64,000 nucleotides of DNA. It comes from Emiliania huxleyi CCMP1516 (taxonomy: Eukaryota; Haptophyta; Isochrysidales; Noelaerhabdaceae). Positions 10,288-20,019 of this stretch are shown here, one piece after another. Where the stretch lies: the NCBI RefSeq assembly GCF_000372725.1, contig NW_005198966.1, positions 502,247-566,246 on the forward strand. Reading direction: 5' to 3'. Both the position numbers and the translations under genes were made by a program. Each line of letters starts with the position of its first letter. The first letter of the stretch is position 1. Below the pieces are notes generated by a model. That model was given only the letters and a program-made list of their open reading frames with translations, made no database searches and was not told the origin of the DNA.

Positions 10288-11427
10288 CTACATCAAGACT
10301 GCGAAAGAAGCGCTTCGCGCCGTCGCCATCGGCGCCACCGCCTCCCACATATTCTCGGCCGGGTTGTACCGCTCGACTGAGCTGAGGAAGCCGTTGTTGG
10401 TGCCGCCCACAGCGTAGAGCTTGCCGTCGAGCACCGCCGCGGCGGGAGCAAGCCGCACCGTTGCCATCGGCGCCACCGCCTCCCACCCGTTCGTCACCGG
10501 GTCGTACCGCTCGACTGAGCTGAGGAAGCCGTTGTTGGTGCCACCCACAGCGTAGAGCTTGCCGTCGAGCACCGCCACGGCGGGAGCAAGCCGCGCCGTT
10601 GCCATCGGTGCCACCTCCTCCCACCCGTTCGTCGCCGGGTCGTACCGCTCGACCGAGCTGAGGCTGCCGTCGTTGCCGGTTCCGCTCACAGCGTACAGCT
10701 TGCCGTCGAGCACCGCGACAGCGTGAGCCATCCGCGCCGACGGCAGCGGCGCCACCGCCTCCCACGAATTGGCAGCCGGATCGTACCGCTCGACCGAGCT
10801 GAGGAAGGTGTCGTCGTTGCAGCCTCCCACAGCATACAGCTTGCCGTCGAGCACCGCCATGGCGTGAAAGTTCCGAGCCTCCGCCATCGGCGCCACTTCC
10901 TCCCACGCGTTCGTAGCCAGGTCGTACCGCTCCACCGAGCTGGAAGTTGCACCGTCCTCCTCACTCTGGCCGCCCACCGCGTAGAGCTTGCCATCGAGTA
11001 CCGCCATGCGCGCCCTCGGGCGCCCCGACGGCATCGGCGCCACAGCCTCCTCCTCCCACTCACTCGTTGACGGGTCGTACCGCTCCAGCGAGTTGACAAG
11101 CTCGCCATCGTTGCGGCCGCCGATCACGACCAAGCGCGGCCTCTCGCGCTTCTTCAGCGTCTCCTTCCAGCCGCGGCGCCACGCGCGGCACGTCCCCTTG
11201 ACGGCGTGATCCTTGGTCGGCAGCTGGGCGAGGATGTGCGGGGCGAGGTCCGGCGAGAGGAGGACCTCGGAGAGCACCCACTCGGGCTGCTCCACGAGCC
11301 GTGCGACGTGCTCCTCCGCCACGCGCATCGCGGCGGCGCTCCAGAGGGGCGCCTGCTCGTCGATGAAGGCGACGAGCTGCTCTGGCGAGAGGCCAGACAG
11401 GCGGGCGCCGATGCGGTGCGAGGGCAT
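10288..11427 (-). CDS. Kelch-repeat protein with F-box-like N-terminus
   Basis: A single open frame of 379 residues begins at MPSHRIGARLSGL (11427). Residues about 60-95 (SPDLAPHILAQLP, HAVKGTCRAWRRGWK) look like an F-box, which would place it in an SCF-type ubiquitin ligase as a substrate receptor. About six kelch repeats of roughly 48 residues follow, each with the pattern AVLDGKLYAVGG, SSVERYDP and W.AVAPM. They predict a beta-propeller. The repeats are very alike at DNA level, indicating recent internal duplication. The gene ends FAVLM at 10288. It shares a 137-bp divergent intergenic region with the glycoside-hydrolase-like gene. The F-box call is weaker than the kelch call. Confidence 0.85.
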   Translation of the reverse strand: MPSHRIGARLSGLSPEQLVAFIDEQAPLWSAAAMRVAEEHVARLVEQPEWVLSEVLLSPDLAPHILAQLPTKDHAVKGTCRAWRRGWKETLKKRERPRLVVIGGRNDGELVNSLERYDPSTSEWEEEAVAPMPSGRPRARMAVLDGKLYAVGGQSEEDGATSSSVERYDLATNAWEEVAPMAEARNFHAMAVLDGKLYAVGGCNDDTFLSSVERYDPAANSWEAVAPLPSARMAHAVAVLDGKLYAVSGTGNDGSLSSVERYDPATNGWEEVAPMATARLAPAVAVLDGKLYAVGGTNNGFLSSVERYDPVTNGWEAVAPMATVRLAPAAAVLDGKLYAVGGTNNGFLSSVERYNPAENMWEAVAPMATARSASFAVLM

Positions 11428-11564
11428 AGACACATTCTCGGCGCGAGTTCAGTTGCGTGGTGCGGTTTTTCTTTTTCAGGCGTCCGGCGTTTGTTTCTTT
11501 TTGGTGGCCAGCCGAGGCGCCGAGTTTTCTCAGCGAAAGTCACGCCTGAGGGCGGCGTGAGGCG
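11428..11564. promoter_or_regulatory. Short divergent promoter region, kelch / glycoside-hydrolase-like gene
   Basis: Only 137 bp lie between the two start codons. The gap contains two pyrimidine-rich patches, TTTTTCTTTTTC near 11467 and TTTGTTTCTTTTTGG near 11490, against a GC-rich background. A bidirectional promoter is inferred from spacing. Confidence 0.4.
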
Positions 11565-13244
11565 ATGTGGGCCCTGACCTTGACGTCGGCCGCGCCGACG
11601 CCGCTCTCCTCGTCCGTGCCGATCTACGGCCAGTACGAGATCACCCTCGCCGGTCCGTCCGAGGCCACCGTGGCGAATCCCTTCGAGGTCGAGCTCAGCG
11701 CGACGTTCACGCACACAGAGCCGCCGACGGGCACTCCGATCGTCGTGGGCGGCTTCTACGACGGCGGCGGCACGTACCGCGTGCGCTTCTCGCCGTCGGC
11801 GGAGGGCGAGTGGAAGTACACGACGGCGAGCAGCGCGGCGGCGCTCGACGGCAGCGGCGGCGAATTCCACGTGGTGAAGAAGGCGGCGGGCGACCGCGGG
11901 CCGGTGTTCTCGAAGGGCTCCGGGCTGTACTATTCCGACTTCACGCCGCACGTGAGCGTCGGCACGACGTGCTACCAGTGGGCTTCGAAGGGCTTCGACA
12001 TGCAGGCGCAGACGCTCGAGACGCTGAAGGCGTCGCCGTTCAACAAGATCCGCATGACGACGTTCCCGAAGTGGTACATCTTCAACCGCGCGAATCCCGT
12101 CGAGACGGGCGCGCCGTACGCGATCTCGCCGGGCTCGGCGGCGGCGAACGCGAGCGCGTGGACGTGCGTCGGCGAGCACTGCCCGTCGCTCTCCGGCAGC
12201 TTCGACCTGAAGCGGTTCAACGTGTCGTTCTGGCAGAATTACGACCGGCTGGTCGGCGCGCTGAAGAAGCAGGGCGTGATCGCCGACATCATCCTCTTCC
12301 ACCCGTACGATGGCGGCCACTGGGGCTTCGACTGCATGGGGGGCACCGACGCCGAGAAGTACGACACGGCGCTCGACAAGTTCTACCTCAGGTACGCCAT
12401 CGCGCGCCTCGCCTCGTACTCGAACGTGTGGTGGAGCATGGCGAACGAGTGGAGCTTCAACAAGTGCAAAGGACGCGGCGTCAACGAGTCGGCGAAGTCG
12501 CCTCACCCGTCGCCGAGCCCGGTGTGGGACGAGCTCTTCGAGACGCTCGCGGCCGCCGACCCGTACGGCCGCCAGGCGTCGATCCACAACGGCAACCTGC
12601 TGTACAACCACTCGCGGCCGTGGATCTCTCACGTCTCACTGCAAGGAATGGAGGAGACCACGCCGGCGATCCGTCAGAAGTACGGCAAGCCGACGCTCTG
12701 GGACGAGGTGCGCTACGAGGGCAACATCACGAGCTCGTTTGGGTCGCTGAGCGCCGCCGAGGAGGCCGATCGGTTCTGGTGGGGCGCCGCGCTCGGCGTC
12801 CACGTCGGGCACTCGGAGACCGTGCTACGCGCAGCCGTCAAGGACGACGATGCGCAGCCGCTGTGGTGGGCCAAGGGCGGCACGCTCGTCGGCGAGTCGC
12901 CACCGCGGATCGCCTTCTTCAAGCAGCTGTGGGCGTCGACCGGCGCCGACTTTGGCGCGCTCACGCCGGCGCACGCGAGCTACGGCCAGGCGGGCGACCC
13001 GGTGTCCGACACGCTCACGGGCGACAGCGTGCAGCTCGTCAAGTTCCGCCGCCAAGGCACGTGGAACGTGGCGCTGCCCGGCGGCGGCGGCGGCGGCCGC
13101 GCGTGGAAGGCGGTCAGCGTCGACTACTGGGGCATGACGACGACTGAGCTGCCGCTGCCGACGTCGGGCGCGACTGTCGCCGTCGACGTGCACACGCTGC
13201 CGTTCACGCTGCTCTTCACCAAGTCGGCGGCCACCGCCGCGTGA
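11565..13244 (+). CDS. DUF5060/DUF4038-type glycoside-hydrolase-like protein, intronless
   Basis: One uninterrupted frame of 559 residues. Residues about 20-95 form the N-terminal beta domain seen as DUF5060 (YGQYEITLAG, NPFEVELSATF, GGTYRVRFSPSAEGEWKYTT). Then comes a TIM-barrel-like region of the DUF4038 (apiosidase-like) type: TCYQWASKG, FNKIRMTTFPKWY, ADIILFHPYD, VWWSMANEWSF (likely acid/base Glu), HNGNLLYNHSRPWISHVSLQ and GKPTLWDEVRYEGN (candidate nucleophile region). A C-terminal beta domain follows. The family acts on plant or algal polysaccharides, with specificity unknown here. Relatives are mostly bacterial; the intronless structure beside intron-rich neighbours would fit a past transfer, which is an inference. 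There is no strong signal peptide at the predicted start. Confidence 0.8.
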   Translation: MWALTLTSAAPTPLSSSVPIYGQYEITLAGPSEATVANPFEVELSATFTHTEPPTGTPIVVGGFYDGGGTYRVRFSPSAEGEWKYTTASSAAALDGSGGEFHVVKKAAGDRGPVFSKGSGLYYSDFTPHVSVGTTCYQWASKGFDMQAQTLETLKASPFNKIRMTTFPKWYIFNRANPVETGAPYAISPGSAAANASAWTCVGEHCPSLSGSFDLKRFNVSFWQNYDRLVGALKKQGVIADIILFHPYDGGHWGFDCMGGTDAEKYDTALDKFYLRYAIARLASYSNVWWSMANEWSFNKCKGRGVNESAKSPHPSPSPVWDELFETLAAADPYGRQASIHNGNLLYNHSRPWISHVSLQGMEETTPAIRQKYGKPTLWDEVRYEGNITSSFGSLSAAEEADRFWWGAALGVHVGHSETVLRAAVKDDDAQPLWWAKGGTLVGESPPRIAFFKQLWASTGADFGALTPAHASYGQAGDPVSDTLTGDSVQLVKFRRQGTWNVALPGGGGGGRAWKAVSVDYWGMTTTELPLPTSGATVAVDVHTLPFTLLFTKSAATAA

Positions 13245-13350
13245 GCCGCGTCGCAGCCGTCTCTCCTCAGCTACCTCAAGCTCTTGGACGTCTATCCACC
13301 TCCCTCCAGCGCCGCCTCGATCGCGCCGCTCACCTGCGCGACGGCGCGCC

Positions 13351-13467
13351 AAGCTGTGAACAGGCGCGTGCTCTCGTCGCTCGAGACACTCTCGCTGTGA
13401 ACGGCGTCTCTTCACAGCTCAAGCTGTGAACAGGCACGTGCTCTTGTCGCTGGAGACATTCTCGCTG
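13351..13467. repeat. Two-copy tandem repeat, 70-bp period
   Basis: AAGCTGTGAACAGGCGCGTG and about 27 further bases at 13351 recur at 13421 with a few changes. Both copies lie just downstream of the glycoside-hydrolase-like gene. Confidence 0.75.
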
Positions 13468-14202
13468 ACGGCGAGATATTGCCGACAATCACGTGCACCC
13501 TGAGGAAGGAGGTGGGCGCACCGAATCTGCTTGCGGCCGCGTCGCCACCGCCGCCTCCGTCACCGACGAGACGCTTTGTCATATGGCTTCGCGTACGCGG
13601 ACTACAACCTGACCTTCTGCTCCTCGACTTTGCACCTGGTACGCCAGCATGCAGAGCACATTGCTCTCCGGCCCTCTCGGGCAGCTCTCCTGCTTTCTCC
13701 TAGCCTCCAAGCACCTGCCTGCTTCGAAGAGGCCAGCAGCCCCGGCGACTTTTACACGTCCACGCAGCGCACGCAAGCTGGCGGCGATCGCGTCGATCAG
13801 CTCCCTGGGGAGGTTGAGCAGGACGAGCGGCGGTGGAGGAGAGGGCGTGTGGCGGAGAGTCCATCGATGGCCCGGGGCCTTCGCGGCCGTGCGGTGTGAA
13901 AAGACAAAGAAAAAGACGGGGTTCGCCCGGAATAGCGGGCAAAGAGAAAGAGAGACCTAAAGACAGTTTCTTTTCAGGCCCAGACCCCAGTGTGCTGCAC
14001 GTGCACCATACACGTGAGAGAGAGGGCCTAGAGAACACAACCCCCTCTCTCTTTTCTCCCGTGGTGTACCTGTGTTAGTGCCAGTGCGCGCCAGTCTCGT
14101 GCCCAATGCTTGGAGGATTTTCTTTTCGTCTCACTATATTCAGTCACGTGTCTCCTTCCGTTCTCCGATGCAAAGTGCTGCACGTGTCCTTGGTCGACCA
14201 AT
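13468..14202. other. Intergenic, with a possible F-box-like exon on the minus strand
   Basis: On the minus strand near 13840-13750 a frame reads PPPPLVLLNLPRELIDAIAA, which resembles an F-box start, and stays open to a stop at 13579 without further recognisable domains. It has no methionine start. On the plus strand nothing convincing is seen before the receptor-like gene. The stretch also holds copy 2 of the dispersed 23-bp motif. Confidence 0.25.
14064..14086 (+). repeat. Dispersed 23-bp motif, copy 2
   Basis: GTGTACCTGTGTTAGTGCCA plus three bases, identical to the copy at 6838-6860 and again in the sense orientation of the gene that follows, about 120 bp before its start codon. CGTGCCCA follows at similar distance in both copies. 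Confidence 0.6.
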
Positions 14203-16665
14203 ATGGCCAAAACATCGCGGTCCTGGTTTGCCGCGATCCTTTTCGCAGTCACCGCTGTTCCGCATTTTGCTGCGGGCTCGCTCTCTACGGGTGATGTCAT
14301 GGCACAGATTCAGGCTGCCGCCGTCGCTACTTTTGCAGCAGCGCCGCTGTCGACCACTACGTGTGGCCCGGGGCAAGCTGGCGAGGAGGGCGACTGCCGC
14401 CGCTGCCCAGTCGGAACGTGGAGCGATGCAGTCGGCTTGGCATCACGAGCAGACTGCACTCCTTGCCCGAGCGGATCCTTCTCTGACGTATTGGGTGCGA
14501 TCAGCAACGACACTTGCACGCTTTGTCGCACGGGCATGTTCTCCAAGGAAGGCGCTGGCTACTGCGAGTTTTGCCCCGCCGGCTCTTCCTCTGAGCCGGG
14601 AGCCTCGGAATGCACGCCGTGTGGCCCCGGCCGAGCCGGCGAGGAGGGTGTCTGCCGCCGCTGCCCTGTCGGAACCTGGAGCGACGCAGTCGGTCTGACG
14701 TCGCGAGCAGACTGCTCTCCTTGCCCGAGCGGATCCTTCTCGGGCGTGCTCGGAGCGACGAGCGGCGACACTTGCTCCCCGTGTCGCGCTGGCATGTTCT
14801 CCAACGAAGGCGCCGGCTTCTGCGAGGCGTGCCCGATAGGCCTCTCGTCTGTCACAGGAGCCTCGGAGTGTACGCCGTGTGGCCCGGGGCAAGCTGGCGA
14901 GGAGGGCGACTGCCGCCGCTGCCCAGTCGGAACGTGGAGCGATGCAGTCGGCTTGGCATCACGAGCAGACTGCACTCCTTGCCCGAGCGGATCCTTCTCT
15001 GACGTATTGGGTGCGATCAGCAACGACACTTGCACGCTTTGCCGCACGGGCATGTTCTCCAAGGAAGGCGCTGGCTACTGCGAGTTTTGCCCCGCCGGCT
15101 CTTCCTCTGAGCCGGGAGCCTCGGAATGCACGCCGTGTGGCCCCGGCCGAGCCGGCGAGGAGGGTGTCTGCCGCCGCTGCCCTGTCGGAACCTGGAGCGA
15201 CGCAGTTAGCCTGACGTCGCGAGCAGACTGCTCTCCTTGCCCGAGCGGATCCTTCTCGGGCGTGCTCGGAGCGACCAGCTCTTCCATCTGCACCCCCTGC
15301 CCTGCTGGCTCATTTGCCGAAGATCGCGGCGCCGGCTTCTGCGAGGCGTGTCCTGCGGGTTCGTGGTCCTTTGGTGGCGCCTCGCAGTGCACCGACCTGC
15401 TGCTGCCGTGCGCTGCCATCGGTGCCACACTTTAGGTCCCACCTCTCACCGGTCCCGCATCGAGTCTGCCGCGCTCCCCTGTAGTAGGCGCGTTGCTCGC
15501 CGCTGGGATCTGCTGGTTCGCACGGCGGGCGCAGCGGCATCGGCGACTCGCACTCGCTGCCGCAGTAAGGGAGCGCGACGAGGAGAGACATCGCGTGCGG
15601 GCGGCGATCCACGACGCCTCTTCGCTGCGATACCCCTTCTGCGTGATGCCCTTCTCCGCATTCGTCGCCTTTGGCCAACTGGTCCCCTTCGAGGAGGCGC
15701 GTGACAAGAAAGTGCTCACTTGCTGCGACACGTGGGACGCGGCGGCGCGCTTCGCCGCCAACCACCCTCTCATCTTCCTCTCGCACCAGTGGCTGTCGTA
15801 CGTCTCGCCCGACCCGGACAACGCCCACTTTGAGCACATGGTTGGGGCAGTGAAGGCTCTGGCTGCGGAGCGATGCTTCGACGCCACCGACTGCTACATC
15901 TGGTGCGACTATCACTCAATCCCTCAGTGTAACGAGGCGACCAAGGCGCTGGCTGTCAGCTCCATTGCACTCTTCGCCGCCTGCACTTCCCACTTCGTGG
16001 CGTGTGTGCCCGAGACGCCACACGTCGACACGACTCTTCTTTGCAACCAGGACACCTACTTGAGTCGGGGGTGGTGTCGCCTGGAGCAGTGGGCCTTTAT
16101 GCTCGCTAACGGCACCGATGCGATGTTCTTCTGCGGCGCCGACTCAGGCGGTGGGCTGCAGCGCATTGAAGACGTCTCCTCCTGGATCGAGAAGAGCATC
16201 ATGGTTTTCTGTGGGGCGTTCACGAACGATGGCGACAAGGCGTTGCTCGTCGGCGTCGTGCTAGGCCTCTACGGCCTAGCGTATGTCTCCAAGCTGCAGC
16301 GGGCCAAGTCGGCCAAGAGCGCCGACGTGCTGTGGGACCAGCTGCAGAAGCATAAGGCGGCCATCTTCCCAGTCCAATTGTTTGGCGACCTCGTCGAGCT
16401 TCTCGAGACGGAACTGGCCGATGCAATGGCACAGGTGAGCGGTGAGAGAAGGCGCCAAAGCCACGCCCGGGGGTCGTTGGCCAAGAGCTCAGCTAGCAAG
16501 AGCAGCCGCACGACCAGGGCCGCGAGCCGTCTCAAGGCAAGCACGACGGAGTTTGATCTGTTCGACCGCCAGGGCTTCGAGGAGGTGCTGCAGGCGAGCG
16601 ACCGGCTGTACAAGCAAGCCATGGAATCGCTCGGCAACCGAGCGGGGTCCTATCCAATACCGTAG
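14203..16665 (+). CDS. Receptor-like protein: Cys-rich repeats, one TM helix, cytoplasmic SHQWL-type domain
   Basis: Exons 14203-15421 and 15485-16665 join across a 63-bp GT-AG intron to give 799 residues. The start MAKTSRSWFAAILFAVTAVP is a good signal peptide. Residues about 55-400 are TNFR/ephrin-receptor-like (GCC2/GCC3) cysteine repeats with CRRCPVGTWSDA and CTPCPSGSFSDVLGA. The intron splits the membrane helix, which reads LLLPCAAIVGALLAAGICWF after joining, followed by the stop-transfer ARRAQRHRR. The cytoplasmic part (about 430-720) has FLSHQWLSYVSPDPDN, CYIWCDYHSIPQCNEA, AVSSIALFAACTSHFVACVP and LSRGWCRLEQWAFML. This recurrent algal domain resembles TIR and HET folds only in style (WCDYHSIPQ versus HET WIDxLCINQ), and its function is unknown. 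A Lys/Ser-rich tail follows. The layout suggests a single-pass surface sensor. Confidence 0.8.
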
Positions 16666-18218
16666 CATGAGATGTGGGAGATACGCATGTTGGCAGCATC
16701 TTGGCATGGAGTCCATGTCACTGTGCATCACGCATGTGCATGTGCATGCGCACGTGCATGCATGTGCGTACTTTTAGCTCTCTCTCTCTGCATGTACACT
16801 GGTCGAGTGAGAGGTTGGCCGTGCGTACGAATTCCGGACGTGGGTGTCGTGTTCACTAGCTCCGAGTAGAGGGGGTGTTCTGGCAGTAGATGGGTGCGCC
16901 CTCTGTACGGGATTCACAGACCTTGCTTGTTAAGAAAAGAAAAAATTTGCCGCCCGCCCCTCTTGTGAAGGCCCTTGTGATCAACCACGAAGAAATAACC
17001 GTGTCTACCTCGCCTCGATCGATATCGTTGTTCTGGCCGGGGTGCAGTGGCAAACAGGCTGCAAACTCTCCCACTGAAGTGTCTGAACGAGGTCACCTCT
17101 GAGCTCTGTGAAGCGTCTGTGCGGAGAACAGAGAGAAGTAGAGTTACTGACAACTGAGTGTGTCCTCTCTCGCGCTCTTTCTAAATAAATAAATAAATAA
17201 AAACGGACACCTCTCTACTGTGAGATGGGTAAAAAGGAACAGGTCCCCGCCCGTGCGATCTTTGTGCAGGGTTCTTGGTGGGTGTGGTCGGCGACTAGCC
17301 GGGGTCGTCCTCCCGATGGGGGACTAGCACTAGCCGTCTTCCACATTGGGTCTACCCTGCTCTCGTCTGCGCTAGTTTCTGTTTCGTCATCACCGGTGTC
17401 CCTCCTCTTCGTTCTCCTCTTCTTGTATGCTTTGTACATCGCGTCGATTCCTTTTCGAATGAGCACCACCCTGAAGCCCGCCCCCAGCAGCTGTGAACCG
17501 CTCCCTTTAAGTCGAACGAAGGAGCATCATCAGTCTCACCCACTTCGCTCGCTGCCCACTGTCTCCGCTCCCTCCCGCTTGAGCCGCCGTCGCGGCCCTC
17601 GTTCGTCCCACTGGCTGTATTGGCCCGTCCCTGCGTTGCCTCATGCCTGCGTTATCCCCTATATCCCTGCTGCGAGTGCGTGCTGGTGGTGTGGTGCGTG
17701 TGGTGCTGGTGGTCCTCGCGCTCTAGAGGCTCGCGCTCTCTCTCTCGTCACGCGTGTTTTTTTCGTTTACATGCATGCACCCTTTTCTCTTAACTCTACA
17801 ACCTGCACAAACGTGTGTCGTTAACGCTCGCAGCAGTCTGAGACACGCGCTACTGCCTGTGTCGCACGCACACGCGGACTCGAGCACGCGGACTCTCTCA
17901 AGCAAGGCATCCCCTGTCACAGGACACCGGTCGGGACACGCTCCAGACACAACCCGCGGCAGACAACACGGTGCGACCCCAGTACGAGCACCCGGCGACA
18001 GAGCAGCCCGCATCGACACCCGGGGCGCTCTCGGACACCAAAGGGGGGGAGGGGTGGCGCGGCTGGCGGCCTCAAGGCGCTGCGAGGCCGGCGGGGCGCT
18101 GTCGCCCTCGCGCGGCCTCTTTCTCTCTCTGTCTCTCTGTCTCTCTGTGTGTCTCTCCCCCCCCCCCACGACGGCACGCCCGCCGCAGCCGCGCCTTCGT
18201 CGCCCCGCCTCCCCCCTC
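16666..18218. other. Long intergenic stretch, no convincing gene
   Basis: It holds alternating CA/TG and CT-rich tracts (16725-16800), an AAATAAATAAATAAATAAA run near 17184-17203, T-rich patches and TCTC runs near 18120-18160. A 199-residue plus-strand frame from 17225 has a hydrophobic segment but no domain, and its codon pattern is not convincing. It may be the long 3' region of its neighbours. Confidence 0.5.
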
Positions 18219-19248
18219 TCACGAGGCTGGCACCGCCGGCGGCAGCCTCGCGTCCGAGGGCCTCCAGCCCTCGGAGCTGCCCTTGGCCTCCGGGGGAGGG
18301 AGGTCCTGCGCCTGGTCGCCAGACAGGCGGCGGAGGACGGTGACTGGGCCGGACGAGAGGCGCTGCAGGAAGGCGTTCAGCCGCGCGGTCGTCTCTGGGG
18401 ACGCGTTCGCGAGCAGCGGCGAGTCGGCGACGGCGCGCACGAGCAGCTCGACTCCGTCGGCAGCCTGGCGGAGGGGCGGAGCGGGCGGGCTGTCTCTTGG
18501 GGCGGGCGGCGCATCTCTTGGGGGGCGGGGGGGGGGGGGGCAGGTGGAGCTGTGGTGTGGAGCGAGCGCCTTCTTGGACGAGTACTCGACGGCCGACATG
18601 CGCTTCTTGGTGCCCTCGACGCCCTCGGCCACCTTCTTGACGTCTCCCTTGACCTCGGAGACCTCCTCGGCGAGGATGCCAACCTCCTTGGCCACCTCCG
18701 TCATCTTGTCCTTGAGCACCTCGATCTTCTCGACCAGCTCCACCTTGAGCTTGTCGAGATTCGCCTCGATCGACGCCTTGAGCTGGTTGAGCCCGGTCTT
18801 CATCTGCTCCGCGGAGACCCAGCCGATCCTGGCGGCGGTGGCGGGAGGCGAAGCGGGTAGAGAAGCGAGGGAGGGTGTGCACGGGACGCTGCACTCCAGC
18901 TCCCGCCGCGGATGCGCGCCTGTTCCAGCCGTAAATGTACAGCGCGGCGGCGATGCCGGTGAGCGGAACACCGACGAGAAGCATGACGGTGCGCGAGCCA
19001 GCGGCGCCTTGAGCGGCAAGCTGACGGTCGAGCGACGCGACGGCTGCGGAGGTGGCTGCCACCGAAGCCGACAGCTGCGCCGCCTCAGCAGAGCGCGCGG
19101 TTGCATCGCCCGAGGAGAAGAGCGACTTGAGCAGCGGAATCGGCGCGCCGAGGTCGCTCAGAAACGAGGAGCCAGACGAGCTGTCAGAGGAGGCGTAGGC
19201 GGCCGTTCCCGCGCCGCCGAGGCCCAGCAGCCGAAGGCGGGTTCCCAT
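18219..19248 (-). CDS. DUF1664-like membrane-anchored coiled-coil protein
   Basis: Exon 1 is 19248-18920 and exon 2 starts at 18828; the 91-bp intron has a GC donor (AACAG|GCGCGC) and a CAG acceptor, restoring YIYGWNR-IGWVSAEQMK. Residues about 80-110 contain a membrane helix (TVMLLVGVPLTGIAAALYIY). Then a long amphipathic coiled coil reads MKTGLNQLKASIEANLDKLK, VEKIEVLKDKMTEVAKEVGI and VSEVKGDVKKVAEGVEGTKK. The order (short N-terminus, TM, heptad helices with regular K/E) matches plant DUF1664 proteins, whose role is not established. The C-terminal part (ADGVELLVRAVADSPLLANA and onward) follows a Pro-rich stretch near 18540 that is probably a further GC-AG intron, since SSKK|AADG joins in phase. 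Confidence 0.7.
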
Positions 19249-19354
19249 TCTCGAGGTTTGCTTCAAGCGCTCGATGATGCAGTCGCACCCGCGGCGGCCC
19301 GAGTGATCACCGAAAGAATTCTGCAACAATGCCGTCTCACAGCAGACACTGGCA

Positions 19355-19415
19355 CCCGGTCCTCCTCCCCCATCCCTCGTTTGGGCTGTCTGTTTTCTTT
19401 CTTTCTTTCTTTAGA
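19355..19415 (+). repeat. Dispersed pyrimidine-tailed repeat, partial copy
   Basis: CCCATCCCTCGTTTGGGCTG then TCTGTTTTCTTTCTTTCTTT. This matches the 3' part of the longer copies at 35230-35325 (inverted) and 44355-44455. Confidence 0.5.
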
Positions 19416-19462
19416 CACTGGCACGAACCAGCACCACAAAAGGCACAGCAGACAACGGCCCC

Positions 19463-19730
19463 TTATGGGCCGTCGAAGAGGCCGTCATACTCCTCCGGCC
19501 TCGCCCCCCCTTCCCAACCCTCCCCTGGCTCAGGCTCCTCATCCTCGCGGCGCGCAGTGCGCACCCCGCCCCGCGAAGACGAACCCTTCCGCCGGCGTGC
19601 CTCGCGGGACTGCCGCCCGCTGCCGCCGCCCTTCCCCCCCTCCGCCGCCCGCGCCTTCTCCGCCGCCCGTGCGGCCTCCTCCACCTCCCCTCCGCCGCTA
19701 ACAGCGCCTCCCTCCGCGTGACCCCTATGG
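19463..19730 (-). CDS. Possible terminal exon of a small Ala/Arg/Glu-rich protein
   Basis: A minus-strand frame reads EEAARAAEKARAAEGGKGGG, GRQSREARRRKGSSSRGG and EEYDGLFDGP before a stop at 19463. It is charged and helix-prone, and its acidic end looks like a natural C-terminus. There is no methionine; an upstream exon or start near 19790 was not established. No domain is recognised. It could equally be antisense to repeat-rich sequence. Confidence 0.25.
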
Positions 19731-20019
19731 GCTTGTATCGCGCGCCTTGCGGGGGGGGCGCGGAAAAGAGGAACCTCTTCGCGTCATCGCCATGGTGCTG
19801 CAAGCAGCGCCGGGCGACGACGACTTACCGCCTCCCGGTCCCCCTCGGCACACCTCCGCTGCTCAATGTTTGACGACTCGAACCCGTGAAGCTTCCCCGC
19901 GCGCCGGTTACCCCGCACACGGGTCAGCCTGCCAGCCACAAATCCACGCAAGCGTGGTCCGCGCGCATGGCATACAGGCGTCCGCCAGACAGCGCAGAGG
20001 CTAGGCGACCGGGGAAGGA

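Noticed and set aside
14310-15442. Several long minus-strand frames opposite the receptor-like gene
   Set aside because: They mirror the tandem cysteine repeats of the sense gene and repeat with the same period; the sense strand has a signal peptide, conserved cysteines and a TM helix.
17225-17824. 199-residue plus-strand frame with a hydrophobic segment
   Set aside because: No domain, odd composition and stretches of simple sequence. There is no splice or homology-like support, so not annotated as a gene.
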